Positions 34,541-42,725 of a DNA stretch of 64,000 nucleotides are shown piece after piece. Every line of letters begins with the position of its first letter. The stretch's first letter is position 1. Position numbers and translations under genes: made by a program. Under the pieces are notes generated by a model that saw only the letters and a list, made by a program, of their open reading frames with translations, did no database searches and was not told the origin of the DNA. Source of the stretch: Dyadobacter sp. SG02 (GTDB lineage: Bacteria > Bacteroidota > Bacteroidia > Cytophagales > Spirosomataceae); the NCBI RefSeq assembly GCF_900109045.1, contig NZ_FNYL01000003.1, positions 496,001 to 560,000 of the forward strand. Direction: 5' to 3'.

Positions 34541-36358
34541 TCAAATCTTATTCAAAAACCGTATCCCTGCCTGAAATCCAACCCAGCCGTAATTCCTTGT
34601 GGAACTATCAGGCTTTTTCCCTAACCAAACGGGAGAAAGCCCTTTTTTTGCTTCCGCATTGATTAATCCTGAATCTTTGGCAAAAAAAGTGTTGAGCGAG
34701 GGGCCAGCGAATAATGCGAATCGGGACCCGATTTTCTTTTCGATCGCTAATGCGAATTTTACGATTCCCTGGTTGATGTCGTCGTTTCTGTCAGTGTTTA
34801 GCCATACTATGCTACCGGTAAGATCCGCGTTGGCGCTCCAACCTTTACCCAGTCGTTGTGCGGTACCGAACCCATAACCGAGGGTAAACAGCGGCTTGTC
34901 TTTCGTATCTCCGTTGAAACCGAGGTTGAAAATGTTGTAAAACCGCTCTACGCCCGTTTTGAATGCAGTATTGAAATAATTGAACTCGTCCGTCGAGAAC
35001 TCGTAACGACGGTAGCCATTGCTGTGTACCCAGCTAAACAGCCCGAAAGGTACCTTTCCCGTGGAGTCCGCATAGTTAATGAAGCCGATCTGATGGCCTT
35101 TTCGCACGGTATGCGCATAATTATAACCGGCAGAAAACTGGTAGCCCTCCAAAACTCCCACAACCACGTTACCAACGCCCGCAACCTGGAAGCCCGAAAA
35201 ATTCTTTCCGGTATAGTTGATGAAATTGGTGCCCTGAAAGCCGGTGAAATTACCAAGGGTCATGTTAAGGAAGTTGGCGTACTGGAACCCTGTCACATTG
35301 TTGCCCACGACATTGGCTACACCGCCGAGTTGGAAACCCGTAACATTGCCTCTTACAACATTGATCAAGCTGCCGATCTCGAATTTGGACACACCCAGCG
35401 AATAGCCGGCAATGAGGTTAATGGAATACTCATTTACAATATTCCCGCTCAGCCCATGATTGGTACCCAGAAATGGCAAAATGGATGCCTGAAAGGGCGC
35501 ATACAGCGTGTCTTCGATGTTGCGGGTGTGCACGGCTTGTTTGGCGGATGCGAATGCGCCTACAAACTTGTTCTGAACCCGCCGGTATTTCTTGCGCAGC
35601 GACTCGTAATCGGCCCAGGTAATGGCTTTGCCGCTGGCCGAACTGTCGATAAATATGGTGTCGCGCGGCAAATCGACCTTCGCGGTTTCAAATTGCGGGA
35701 TAGCCACGCGCGTGTGCAGCGAATCCACCTGTACGGGCGTGTGGGTGGCCATTTTGCCTGAAATAGGTTTTAGCGTATCAGGGTTGAGCGAAATTTGTAA
35801 ATAAGTGTCCTTGCGGGTCGGAACGGGAATAGATTTGCCTATATAATCCTCTCGCCGGACTTCCAGCCGGAGCGAGGGGCGGGTTGCCGAAAGGCGGATT
35901 TTGTAATATCCGTATTGGTTACTGACCGCCGAGGCTAAGGTTGCCGCCTCATAAATACTTGCGTTAGCCAGCTTTTTACCGGTTTTATTGTCGATGATAT
36001 AACCGTTAAGGTCAAAGTCTTCCGGTTCTTCCGGCTTTTCGGTTTCCGGTTTTTTTTGAAGGATAATATAACGGCGCCGCTCCTTGAATGTGACTTTGTC
36101 TTTAAAAATGGCCACCAATATTTCCCTTACACTCAGGTTGACTGCCTGGAACGAGACACGGCTTTTGACGTCGATCATATCGGGGCTGTACGAGAAACTG
36201 AAACCGCCGATATTGCCGATTTTTTGCAGCGTTTCGTCGAGCGGCAGGTTGGTGACCTTTAATGATATGCGCTTTTCCAGCAAATCCTGGGCCGAAATGT
36301 GGCCTGGGAGAAGGCAAACGCAGATACACCAGAAAGTAATTCTGTAAAATAGTTTCAA
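34541..36358 (-). CDS. STN-domain protein with 16-residue repeats and predicted beta-barrel
   Basis: A TTG at 36358 is preferred; it gives MKLFYRITFWCICVCLLPGH as signal peptide (cut near SAQ) and avoids overlap with the FecR gene. The STN/secretin-TonB N-domain is at about residues 28-100 (ISLKVTNLPLDETLQKIG). A carboxypeptidase-like regulatory domain follows at about 115-190 (LNGYIIDNKTGKKLANASIY). After a linker come five tandem 16-residue repeats (333-412), then beta strands to the C-terminus (GWVGFQAGIRFLNKI). The order sigma-FecR-STN copies a surface-signalling operon, but the last protein is not a TonB-dependent receptor. It is probably an outer-membrane or surface protein of 605 residues. 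Confidence 0.7.
   Translation of the reverse strand: MKLFYRITFWCICVCLLPGHISAQDLLEKRISLKVTNLPLDETLQKIGNIGGFSFSYSPDMIDVKSRVSFQAVNLSVREILVAIFKDKVTFKERRRYIILQKKPETEKPEEPEDFDLNGYIIDNKTGKKLANASIYEAATLASAVSNQYGYYKIRLSATRPSLRLEVRREDYIGKSIPVPTRKDTYLQISLNPDTLKPISGKMATHTPVQVDSLHTRVAIPQFETAKVDLPRDTIFIDSSASGKAITWADYESLRKKYRRVQNKFVGAFASAKQAVHTRNIEDTLYAPFQASILPFLGTNHGLSGNIVNEYSINLIAGYSLGVSKFEIGSLINVVRGNVTGFQLGGVANVVGNNVTGFQYANFLNMTLGNFTGFQGTNFINYTGKNFSGFQVAGVGNVVVGVLEGYQFSAGYNYAHTVRKGHQIGFINYADSTGKVPFGLFSWVHSNGYRRYEFSTDEFNYFNTAFKTGVERFYNIFNLGFNGDTKDKPLFTLGYGFGTAQRLGKGWSANADLTGSIVWLNTDRNDDINQGIVKFALAIEKKIGSRFALFAGPSLNTFFAKDSGLINAEAKKGLSPVWLGKKPDSSTRNYGWVGFQAGIRFLNKI
35123..35362 (-). repeat. Five tandem 16-residue (48-bp) coding repeats
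   Basis: Units read NVVRGNVTGFQLGGVA, NVVGNNVTGFQYANFL, NMTLGNFTGFQGTNFI, NYTGKNFSGFQVAGVG and NVVVGVLEGYQFSAGY. Each has asparagine at position 1 and a G-[FY]-Q core. The period is exact; the DNA sequence has drifted. Confidence 0.85.
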
Positions 36359-36378
36359 AGCAGGATAACTTGAAGTTT

Positions 36379-37416
36379 CTATTGGCAACCGTTTCCTTCG
36401 AGCCAGTATACTTTTCCTTCTTTCCGAAGACTCAGGTCGAGGGTTTCGGCGATCACGGACAATGTGGCGTCCACGGGTTCTTTTTCGAAGCGGATCGTTA
36501 GCCTGCATTGCGCAATCTTCTCATTGGACAGCCGCACGTCCACGTGGTAACCGTCGCGGATCGAGCTGACGACATCTTGCAGGTCGGCCGCGTTGAATTC
36601 GTACACCTGCGTCCGGTAGCCCATCAGGTTCAAGTTGGCTTGCAGGCTGCGGATCGAGTCTTTCAGTACTTCCGCGCTTTGCCCTTTTACGAGCTCGACG
36701 CGATGCGCGTCTTTACTTACCCGCACTTTTCCGGTGGCAACATCTACTCGTACAGGAGCTTTATTGTAGGCTTTTACATTGAAAGACGTTCCCAAAACGC
36801 GGATTTCTGTCCCATTTGCCTGAATCACAAACGGGTGCGCTGCGTCAGGCTTTACATCAAAGAATGCTTCTCCCTGCAAAGAGACGGTCCGCAGATCACC
36901 TTCGAAGTTTTCAGGGTAGGTCAATTTTGAATTATAATTCAGGAAAACTTTGGTGCCGTCCGGGAGAATCTGCTCGGTTGTATTATTAGCAGTGGCTACA
37001 TTCAGCGACTCCGGTGTTTTGTCGGCAAGCAGGAAGAACCATCCGAATGCCATCACCAGAATGGCGATCATCGCAGCGGCCCAGACCGTTACCGGTAGCC
37101 GGCGTTTCTGCACCTCGGGCCGGAATTCGATCGTCTTTGCTTCCCTGGTGGGGACTTCCTGCGCGGGGACAGCCGTCTTGCCGGCCGCCATTTTACCCTT
37201 CATTCTAGTCCAGGCAGCATCGGTATCCACGGTCATGCTGCTTTTTTTCATCGCAGCCGTGTGGTCCCAGATCAGCCGGTAAGTTGCGAGTTCCCGGGCA
37301 TTGGCTTCCGATTCGGCGAGCCAGGCTTCGACTTCATTTCTTTCCGAATCCGAGGCGGTGTCGGCCAGGTAACGTGCTAACAGCTCCTCCGATATGTTTG
37401 CATGAGATGAGTTCAT
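36379..37416 (-). CDS. FecR-family anti-sigma factor
   Basis: The 345-residue protein has an N-terminal cytoplasmic anti-sigma region (ISEELLARYLADTASDSERN, then EVEAWLAES). One membrane helix follows near residue 110-130 (WAAAMIAILVMAFGWFFLL). The periplasmic FecR domain has TEQILPDGTKVFLNYNSKLT, VSLQGEAFFDVKPDAAHPFV and VLGTSFNVKAY. The C-terminal DUF4974 part has QDVVSSIRDGYHVDVRLSNE. It should hold the sigma factor encoded two bases upstream and release it on a signal from the STN protein downstream. Confidence 0.93.
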   Translation of the reverse strand: MNSSHANISEELLARYLADTASDSERNEVEAWLAESEANARELATYRLIWDHTAAMKKSSMTVDTDAAWTRMKGKMAAGKTAVPAQEVPTREAKTIEFRPEVQKRRLPVTVWAAAMIAILVMAFGWFFLLADKTPESLNVATANNTTEQILPDGTKVFLNYNSKLTYPENFEGDLRTVSLQGEAFFDVKPDAAHPFVIQANGTEIRVLGTSFNVKAYNKAPVRVDVATGKVRVSKDAHRVELVKGQSAEVLKDSIRSLQANLNLMGYRTQVYEFNAADLQDVVSSIRDGYHVDVRLSNEKIAQCRLTIRFEKEPVDATLSVIAETLDLSLRKEGKVYWLEGNGCQ

Positions 37417-37418
37417 GG

Positions 37419-38090
37419 TTACGATCCGATTAACTGTTCAACAATGCTACCAACCAACCAAAGCGTAACCGGCAGATAATCCGCCAGTTCCGCGCGCAGA
37501 ATTTTCAATGCTTTCCCTATCTGATTTTCCACCGTTTTAATGGATATTCCCAACTGATCTGCTATTTCCTGATACTTCAATTCCTCAAAACGGCTCAGCC
37601 TGAATGCTTTTTGGCACTGCTCCGGCAACGTACTTACTGCCTTTTCAATGCGCTCTTCCAGCTCTCCGGCATGAATTACCTCCGTCACGGAATCATAAGA
37701 ACCACTGGAAAAGTACATCGTATAATCCTTGTGCGCCTCACGTACTGTCGCGTGTTTGAAGCGATTGAGGCAATGGTTATGTACGGCGCGGTATAAATAG
37801 GATTTCAGCGAAAGCGTGATTTCGAGGTCTTCCCGCTTTTCCCAGATCGTCAAAAACACCGTTTGTACGACTTCTTCCGACTCTTCTTCATCTTTCAGCA
37901 TGGTACAAGCATAGTTGCACAGCCTCGGATAATAGGTCCGGAAGGTCTGCTCAAAGGCCTGTTCATCGCCCCGCCTTATCGCGCTGACTATTTCTGGGTC
38001 GGAAGAGTGCACCGTTATCTGTTTTTGATTTTCGGTCAAAAATAGATAATCTCTTTCGATTAGCGGTTCCTGATATAGAAGAGCGGTCAT
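37419..38090 (-). CDS. ECF RNA polymerase sigma factor (FecI-like)
   Basis: The protein has 223 residues. Region 2 is EIVSAIRRGDEQAFEQTFRT to EEVVQTVFLTIWEKRE; region 4 is LSRFEELKYQEIADQLGISI followed by KTVENQIGKALKILR. A C-terminal hydrophobic tail (TLWLVGSIVEQLIG) is unusual in length for the class and may touch the membrane or the anti-sigma factor. The N-terminal 30 residues are an extension. It is the first gene of a sigma-FecR-STN operon and lies divergent to the head-GIN lipoprotein gene. Confidence 0.93.
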   Translation of the reverse strand: MTALLYQEPLIERDYLFLTENQKQITVHSSDPEIVSAIRRGDEQAFEQTFRTYYPRLCNYACTMLKDEEESEEVVQTVFLTIWEKREDLEITLSLKSYLYRAVHNHCLNRFKHATVREAHKDYTMYFSSGSYDSVTEVIHAGELEERIEKAVSTLPEQCQKAFRLSRFEELKYQEIADQLGISIKTVENQIGKALKILRAELADYLPVTLWLVGSIVEQLIGS

Positions 38091-38211
38091 ATTGAATGTC
38101 CTTTGGAAAGAGACAACTTACCCGCCGCGTACCCCTATGAGAAATTTTATTTTTTTAAATAGGGGGAAACAGGGAGCCACTTGTCCTACCGTTAAACAAC
38201 ATCTTTTAGCC

Positions 38212-38931
38212 ATGAAACAAATTTTTCTTAAACTGTCTGTTGCCCTTAGTATCGCCTCTGTTTTCCAATCCTGCGTTTACATTAACAAGGATGAAGACAT
38301 TCCACCACGCGGCGAAACCACACGCACTTATGATTTTCGCAACTTCGATGAACTGGAAGTAAGCGATGCAATCCGCGTGCACGTCGTTGGAGGCTCGTCG
38401 TTCAGCGTAGAAGCCACCGGAGAACGCAATGACCTCGACGACCTCAACATTTTCGTACAAGACGGCAAGCTGACGGCCCGCTACAATAATTCGTGGAGAA
38501 AACGGCAGCGAATGGATATTGACATTACGATGCCCGATCTGGCCGGCGTAGATTTTTCGGGGGCGGTCGACGCGGAGATCAATGACTTTGAAAACCTGCC
38601 CAGCATTGAAATCGACCTTTCAGGCGCTTCTCAATGCGATTTTGAAGGTAGTGGTACTACATTGAAATTTGACATCAACGGCGTTTCCCAGCTGAATGCA
38701 TTCGGTAAAATAAAGTTTCTGGACGGCGACGCTTCCGGCGCATCGCAGCTCAATGCATTCGAACTGGAAACGGAAGAGTCGGATCTGGACATTTCAGGCG
38801 CCAGCAATGCGAAAGTTTGGGTGACGCGCTTGCTCGACGTGAAAGCTTCGGGCGCGAGCAATGTACGTTACCGCGGTAACCCGAAAGTGGCAAAGGAAGT
38901 AACTGGTGGGAGTAGCGTTCGTGCTGAATAA
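38212..38931 (+). CDS. Head-GIN domain (DUF2807) lipoprotein
   Basis: The ATG at 38212 gives a lipoprotein signal (MKQIFLKLSVALSIASVFQS then Cys21). The remaining region is a DUF2807 beta-helix: FDELEVSDAIRVHVVGGSSF, then ladder repeats such as GVDFSGAVDAEIND, IDLSGASQCDFEG, INGVSQLNAFG, DASGASQLNAFE, ISGASNAKVW and ASGASNVRYRG. The recurrent SGAS turns mark each coil. Function is unknown; these proteins are thought to be structural or adhesive parts of the envelope. The next gene converges at five bases' distance. Confidence 0.88.
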   Translation: MKQIFLKLSVALSIASVFQSCVYINKDEDIPPRGETTRTYDFRNFDELEVSDAIRVHVVGGSSFSVEATGERNDLDDLNIFVQDGKLTARYNNSWRKRQRMDIDITMPDLAGVDFSGAVDAEINDFENLPSIEIDLSGASQCDFEGSGTTLKFDINGVSQLNAFGKIKFLDGDASGASQLNAFELETEESDLDISGASNAKVWVTRLLDVKASGASNVRYRGNPKVAKEVTGGSSVRAE

Positions 38932-38936
38932 TATTT

Positions 38937-39632
38937 TCAGGGGATCATTCCGTATTTAGCCCGGGCCTGCGCTTTCGACATGCCGTCGAAATGCCACCAT
39001 TCCGTGGTATTGACCTTGAATCCCACCTGGGTCATCACTTTTCGTAAAAGCTGGCGGTTTTCAACTTGTTTGACCGTCAGCTTTCCTTTTTTCAGCATTT
39101 CCTGCTCGGAGCGCGGATAAGCCAGCGGTCCGAAAAAATCGAATTTCGTGCCCATATCGAGTGGAATGCCTTTTTCGTCAACCACGGTAAGGTCGATAGC
39201 GCACCCGAAATTGTGGTTTGAACCGATCCTGGGATCAGCTACATATTGTGTTTTGCTGCGTGCAGGGATTTTTAAGTGATCCAGCGCATCCCAAAGATCG
39301 TACTGGGCGGAATTAGGACGTGCGGCGTCGTAGACCAGCAAGCGGTATCCCGGCTTTTCCTTTTGGAGTAATGCATTGGCTTTGGCAAGTCGTCTGGCCA
39401 TTTCAGGTTGCAGGTACGCACGCGTAAGCTCGCCGTACACATCACGCCCGATGAAGTTGTCGGTAGTCGAGTATTTCAGTTCAACCAAAATTTTCGGGTC
39501 CGCTTTTTGAACATCTACCAGGCCCCGCTCAATCATTTTTTGCTCGATAAGCGGCAGTGATTTAGATGATTGGGAGGTAGTTTCAAATGCCGGGAGGGCG
39601 GCTAGCAGCAGATAAAAGGCAGTTTTGAGCAT
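38937..39632 (-). CDS. D-alanyl-D-alanine dipeptidase, VanX/DdpX-like (M15D)
   Basis: The ATG at 39632 gives a signal peptide (MLKTAFYLLLAALPAFETTS) and a 231-residue protein. The zinc site is complete: His and Asp in SNHNFGCAIDLTVV and the glutamate and histidine in TEWWHFDG. VDVQKADPKILVELKYSTTD and RLLVYDAARPNSAQ are further M15D marks. It hydrolyses D-Ala-D-Ala in the periplasm, for wall turnover or nutrition. No vanH or vanA is present, so no resistance role is implied. The terminator of the upstream LiaF-like gene ends exactly at this start codon. Confidence 0.9.
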   Translation of the reverse strand: MLKTAFYLLLAALPAFETTSQSSKSLPLIEQKMIERGLVDVQKADPKILVELKYSTTDNFIGRDVYGELTRAYLQPEMARRLAKANALLQKEKPGYRLLVYDAARPNSAQYDLWDALDHLKIPARSKTQYVADPRIGSNHNFGCAIDLTVVDEKGIPLDMGTKFDFFGPLAYPRSEQEMLKKGKLTVKQVENRQLLRKVMTQVGFKVNTTEWWHFDGMSKAQARAKYGMIP

Positions 39633-39666
39633 AAAAAAATATCCTTGCAAAGGCTGCAAAGATATT
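39633..39666 (-). terminator. Terminator abutting the VanX-like start codon
   Basis: On the minus strand GAATATCTTTGCA folds on TGCAAGGATATT with one mismatch, followed by seven T. The T run ends at the ATG of the next gene. It may end the envelope-stress operon or act as an attenuator for the dipeptidase gene. Confidence 0.65.
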
Positions 39667-39692
39667 CTTTTTGCTGAATCGGGAAGAATGGC

Positions 39693-40730
39693 CTAGTATC
39701 GTTTGATATTGATGCTGGTCAGCCCGCCTTCGTAATGCACAATCACTTTTTTCGTTGCGGTGTCGAAGTTGGAGCTTCTATAATGTCCGTCCCCGATTTT
39801 GCTCAAACCCTCTATGTTTTTGGCGTTTAGCGCGCCGTCCATCCGCATTTCACAACCGACGGATTCTGGAATTTCGAGCGTTACCGAAGCTACGCCGGCT
39901 TCGATTTCGATGATCGCCACAGGCAGTTTATCGCCAACGCGGATGTCCATATCGGCAACGCCGGTGCTCACTTTCAGCTTTTCAACTTTATAGTTACTGA
40001 AATCGAAGTCACCTTTTCCGGCGCCTATGCCCAGGTCGACATTCCAAATGGGTTTTTCATTCAGCTGAATTTTTGCCTGATTCGAAACTTCCCCGTTTTT
40101 GATCTTAACATTACCGTCTTCCATTTTCAAAGTAACGGAAGCGGAATTATCCAGCTTGTTAACTGACGTATTGGATTTGAAACCAACTATTGTACTGGTA
40201 GTGGCGGCTTCGAAGAGCTTGGCAGTATTACCATTTAATGAAAAGGAACCTGCACCCCCTTCGAGGTTGAAATTGGCTTTTTGGATAAAATCCTCCATTT
40301 CGTGGTTGTAGGAGCCGTTGATCGGATGGTCGCCTTCTTTCCAATGCTCTTTTTGATAATCACTGTCTTTCTCGTCGTCGCCATCATCATCATCATTATC
40401 ATCGTCATCATGGTGGTAGCCGTACTCATGGTCGTCGTCGTCATCGTCCCAGCCGAAATGCCAGTTATCGCCATGGTTATCGAATGCCTGGTGCGTTTTG
40501 TTGACGACCCCGCCAAAAACGGCAAGCGTGATAAGCAACGCAACGATGCCTCCGGAGCCACGCTCCCGGCCGGCCGCCATCAGGATCGCCCCGGCCAAAA
40601 TGAGCAGTACAGGCCAGTAGGGCAGCACCAGGTCCCAATCGATATTCAACAGGTTCATGCTTCGAAGCAGCCAGATCACCCCAAGAATGACGAGCAAGCC
40701 ACCCCAAACAATGCCACGTGAGTTTTTCAT
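39693..40730 (-). CDS. LiaF/DUF5668-type membrane protein with Asp/His-rich segment and adhesin-like C-domain
   Basis: The 345-residue protein starts with a DUF5668/LiaF-type helix bundle of about three segments (IVWGGLLVILGVIWLLRSMN, YWPVLLILAGAILMAAG, IVALLITLAVFGGVV). Residues 84-137 are extremely rich in Asp and His (runs like DDDDDDHEYGYHHDDDDNDD). The C-terminal 200 residues form a LiaF/DUF2154-like beta domain (NLEGGAGSFSLNG, VDLGIGAGKGDFDF, VEAGVASVTLEIPESVGC-type). Relatives work in envelope-stress sensing with PspC. Here it is the third gene of a PspC operon, five bases after a small DUF5668 gene. Confidence 0.8.
   Translation of the reverse strand: MKNSRGIVWGGLLVILGVIWLLRSMNLLNIDWDLVLPYWPVLLILAGAILMAAGRERGSGGIVALLITLAVFGGVVNKTHQAFDNHGDNWHFGWDDDDDDHEYGYHHDDDDNDDDDGDDEKDSDYQKEHWKEGDHPINGSYNHEMEDFIQKANFNLEGGAGSFSLNGNTAKLFEAATTSTIVGFKSNTSVNKLDNSASVTLKMEDGNVKIKNGEVSNQAKIQLNEKPIWNVDLGIGAGKGDFDFSNYKVEKLKVSTGVADMDIRVGDKLPVAIIEIEAGVASVTLEIPESVGCEMRMDGALNAKNIEGLSKIGDGHYRSSNFDTATKKVIVHYEGGLTSINIKRY
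40320..40481 (-). repeat. Low-complexity Asp/His/Glu-rich coding segment
   Basis: About 54 codons for mainly Asp, His, Glu and Tyr, made of runs of GAT/GAC and CAT/CAC. On the plus strand this shows as tcatcatcatcat and tcgtcgtcgtc runs. It is prone to replication slippage, so copy number may differ between strains. Confidence 0.85.
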
Positions 40731-40734
40731 GATC

Positions 40735-40920
40735 TTATATGTTTGATCGGTTAGTATTGTCAGTATTCAGGAAGTTGCGCAACAGCAGCAGCCCGCCGGT
40801 AACGATCAGTATAATGGGCCAGAAGAAGCGGCCGAAATCGAAGGCGGTCAGTTCTTCCACCAGGAATAGTGACCCGATGACAATGAGGATCACTCCCCAG
40901 AAAATGTTTTTGAAATTCAT
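40735..40920 (-). CDS. Small DUF5668 membrane protein
   Basis: This 61-residue protein has two hydrophobic helices: FKNIFWGVILIVIGSLFLVE, then FFWPIILIVTGGLLLLRNFL. It ends in a polar tail. The WPIILIVTG motif is the DUF5668 (LiaI/LiaF-like transmembrane) signature. It lies between the PspC and LiaF-like genes on one transcript, with gaps of 33 and 4 bases. It is probably a small partner in the envelope-stress complex. Confidence 0.8.
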   Translation of the reverse strand: MNFKNIFWGVILIVIGSLFLVEELTAFDFGRFFWPIILIVTGGLLLLRNFLNTDNTNRSNI

Positions 40921-40953
40921 GGCTTATATGGTTTATGGTACGATTCAGGAAGG

Positions 40954-41577
40954 TTAATTGACTTTAATGACGTCGTCGTCATTCTGATCAGGCTTTTTCG
41001 ATTCGGGATCTTCGGGAAAATGTGTCTCCGGCGAAGAGCTGGGCGAAAAAGGCGTGTAGGGCTGCGGATCGGGGCCCGGGTCTACCGGCTCGACCGGCGG
41101 GGGCGTCGTAGGATACACGGTCGATTTATTTTCGGCCTCCTTGTCACGCTGGCGCAGGATCAGGAACGCACCCACGGCGATTAAGACGACGGGCCAGAAG
41201 TATTTTTTAAACGACCACCAGAAGGGCAGATCGTCCACCAGCATTAATCCACCGAAAAAGATCAGCACGCCACCCAGGATCATCATTGTCTGATCGGACC
41301 GCTTTTTGTCGGAGACCGGGTCGGACGGTTTGGAAGGTTCGGAGCCGAACACATTGTGGGTGGTGTAAACCTCGCCGGCAGGGCCGGTCGGCAGTACTGC
41401 CCACAGGATAATGTAGAGTAATCCGGTCATCCCAAAGCCGGGAGGCAATATCGGCAGCGCCATTACGACGAAGATCACGCGGACGATCACTACGTCAATT
41501 TGCAGATACTGAGCGACTCCCGCACAAACTCCCCCGAAAACTGCCTGGTCAGGTATACGATGCAATTTCTTTTCCAT
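40954..41577 (-). CDS. PspC-domain protein
   Basis: The 207-residue protein begins with a PspC domain: LHRIPDQAVFGGVCAGVAQY, then DVVIVRVIFVVMALPILPPG and LLYIILWAVLPT. A second hydrophobic pair follows (QTMMILGGVLIFFGGLMLVD and KKYFWPVVLIAVGAFLILRQ, DUF5668-like). The cytoplasmic tail is rich in proline, aspartate and serine. PspC domains sense or buffer inner-membrane damage. As first gene of a three-gene unit it has a recognisable -7 element upstream. No PspA or PadR gene is present. Confidence 0.87.
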   Translation of the reverse strand: MEKKLHRIPDQAVFGGVCAGVAQYLQIDVVIVRVIFVVMALPILPPGFGMTGLLYIILWAVLPTGPAGEVYTTHNVFGSEPSKPSDPVSDKKRSDQTMMILGGVLIFFGGLMLVDDLPFWWSFKKYFWPVVLIAVGAFLILRQRDKEAENKSTVYPTTPPPVEPVDPGPDPQPYTPFSPSSSPETHFPEDPESKKPDQNDDDVIKVN

Positions 41578-41602
41578 GATTAGTTTAGTGTTTATTTGTA
41601 AT

Positions 41603-41632
41603 CAAAGGTAGTAGGTAATGCAAGATACTGTA
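41603..41632 (-). promoter_or_regulatory. Likely promoter of the PspC operon
   Basis: On the minus strand TACCTTTG (41610-41603) fits the -7 consensus TAnnTTTG, 25 bases before the start codon. The -33 element is not clear. The flanking TTGCATTACCTAC could be an operator half-site. Confidence 0.4.
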
Positions 41633-41715
41633 AACCGGAAAATTATTATCGGCGAAAGGGCGTGTTAAGCGGATATTTTTAGTGAGAATGTGATTTAAAT
41701 GGGCGAAAAGCGGCG

Positions 41716-42339
41716 TTATTGCTCTTCGAGCGCTTCCAGGATGTCCATCATCGAGCCAAAATCCTTATAACCGGGACGGATTTCTTCGCTCCCACGCAAT
41801 GCGATACCGATGCCTGGCAGTAGCTCGGTAAGGGCGCTTACCGTAAATTCATTGTCGAGCCCGAAGCCGACGAGTATAGGATAATCTGCTTCGACGGTGC
41901 CTAAAACCTGCATCCAGGATTCGGATAGCTCTGCTTCGTCGTCGCTTTCCAGCAGGAAATGTGTCACCTCACCTTCATAACGGCTCAGGATCGGCACAAT
42001 TTCGCCGGAATCATAGAGGTCGACACTGACGCGTAGCAGCAACGGTAATGCAAGCTCGGAGCGGAGATAATTAAGCAAGCCGGGGTCATTCACCTGTACG
42101 GCATGCACGGGATAGTCGGCCAATGCACTCAAAATGGCATCCGGATCGGATTTGGCCGTCTCAGCAACGAGCGTCACACCGGCCAGCCAGGAACAGATAT
42201 CCTCGAATTTTTTGGGAGAAATATAATTGGGAGAATCTTCGTCAATAGAAAAACCAAGCATTTCAACGCCCATTCCCGCACAGTAACGCGCGTCGGAGAG
42301 GTTGGTAACATTGCTGATTTTTACGGTTTTAGTAAGCAT
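41716..42339 (-). CDS. TrpF-like (phosphoribosylanthranilate isomerase-like) barrel protein lacking the catalytic cysteine
   Basis: This 207-residue protein is a TIM barrel aligned to TrpF: KISNVTNLSDARYCAGMGVE, then MLGFSIDEDSPNYISPKKFE. TrpF has KICGxT here with Cys as general base; this protein has Ser-Asn in place of Cys-Gly. The acidic catalytic strand and phosphate-binding GxxxSSG loop near the C-terminus also differ (LVGFGLDNEFTV, ALRGSEEIRPGYKD). It is not in a trp operon. It is more likely a paralogue with another or no catalytic role than a working isomerase. Confidence 0.72.
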   Translation of the reverse strand: MLTKTVKISNVTNLSDARYCAGMGVEMLGFSIDEDSPNYISPKKFEDICSWLAGVTLVAETAKSDPDAILSALADYPVHAVQVNDPGLLNYLRSELALPLLLRVSVDLYDSGEIVPILSRYEGEVTHFLLESDDEAELSESWMQVLGTVEADYPILVGFGLDNEFTVSALTELLPGIGIALRGSEEIRPGYKDFGSMMDILEALEEQ

Positions 42340-42362
42340 TGAAATGGTACTATGTATGTCAA

Positions 42363-42725
42363 TTATTTAGTTAAAACTTCCTCTTCTTGTAGTAAGCCCC
42401 GAAGACTTATGTCTGCGTCAAGAATTGTCCAATGAATGCCCGATTGAGATATGGTATATTGGTCCAGATCCCAATCCTCAGCTTTTTCCAAAAATGGGAA
42501 AGAGGATAATGGTCTGGTAATTACTCTCTTATCGTTTAGGATGAAAAGTGCCAGATCTAGATCTCTCGCGAAACCAAAGTGGCGGATCTGTAATCCGCTA
42601 TCCAGTATCATACGATCCATATCATCCGCAATGTCAATTACGTCATCGTCGCCAGCCTCGCTAAGAAGAGTTTGAAGCTGTTTACTTATTGAAGGCGTGA
42701 TGCCAGGCTTGAATGATTTTTTCAT
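42363..42725 (-). CDS. DUF2442 protein
   Basis: The 120-residue protein ends with a DUF2442 pattern: LDLALFILNDKRVITRPLSS, then WDLDQYTISQSGIHWTILDA followed by DISLRGLL. The N-terminal 50 residues are helical and acidic (LQTLLSEAGDDDVIDIADD), which is longer than the usual DUF2442 form. It overlaps the DUF4160 gene by 44 bases. Such pairs look like toxin-antitoxin or regulatory modules, but their action is not known. Confidence 0.8.
   Translation of the reverse strand: MKKSFKPGITPSISKQLQTLLSEAGDDDVIDIADDMDRMILDSGLQIRHFGFARDLDLALFILNDKRVITRPLSSFPFLEKAEDWDLDQYTISQSGIHWTILDADISLRGLLQEEEVLTK

Noticed and set aside
34856..35761. Open frame of 301 codons on the plus strand
   Set aside because: It mirrors the STN-protein gene and has no signal, motif or likely start; a shadow of the real gene.
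38937..39632. Vancomycin resistance
   Set aside because: A VanX-like dipeptidase alone, without VanH or a D-Ala-D-Lac ligase, is a normal wall-turnover or nutrition gene in a Gram-negative cell.
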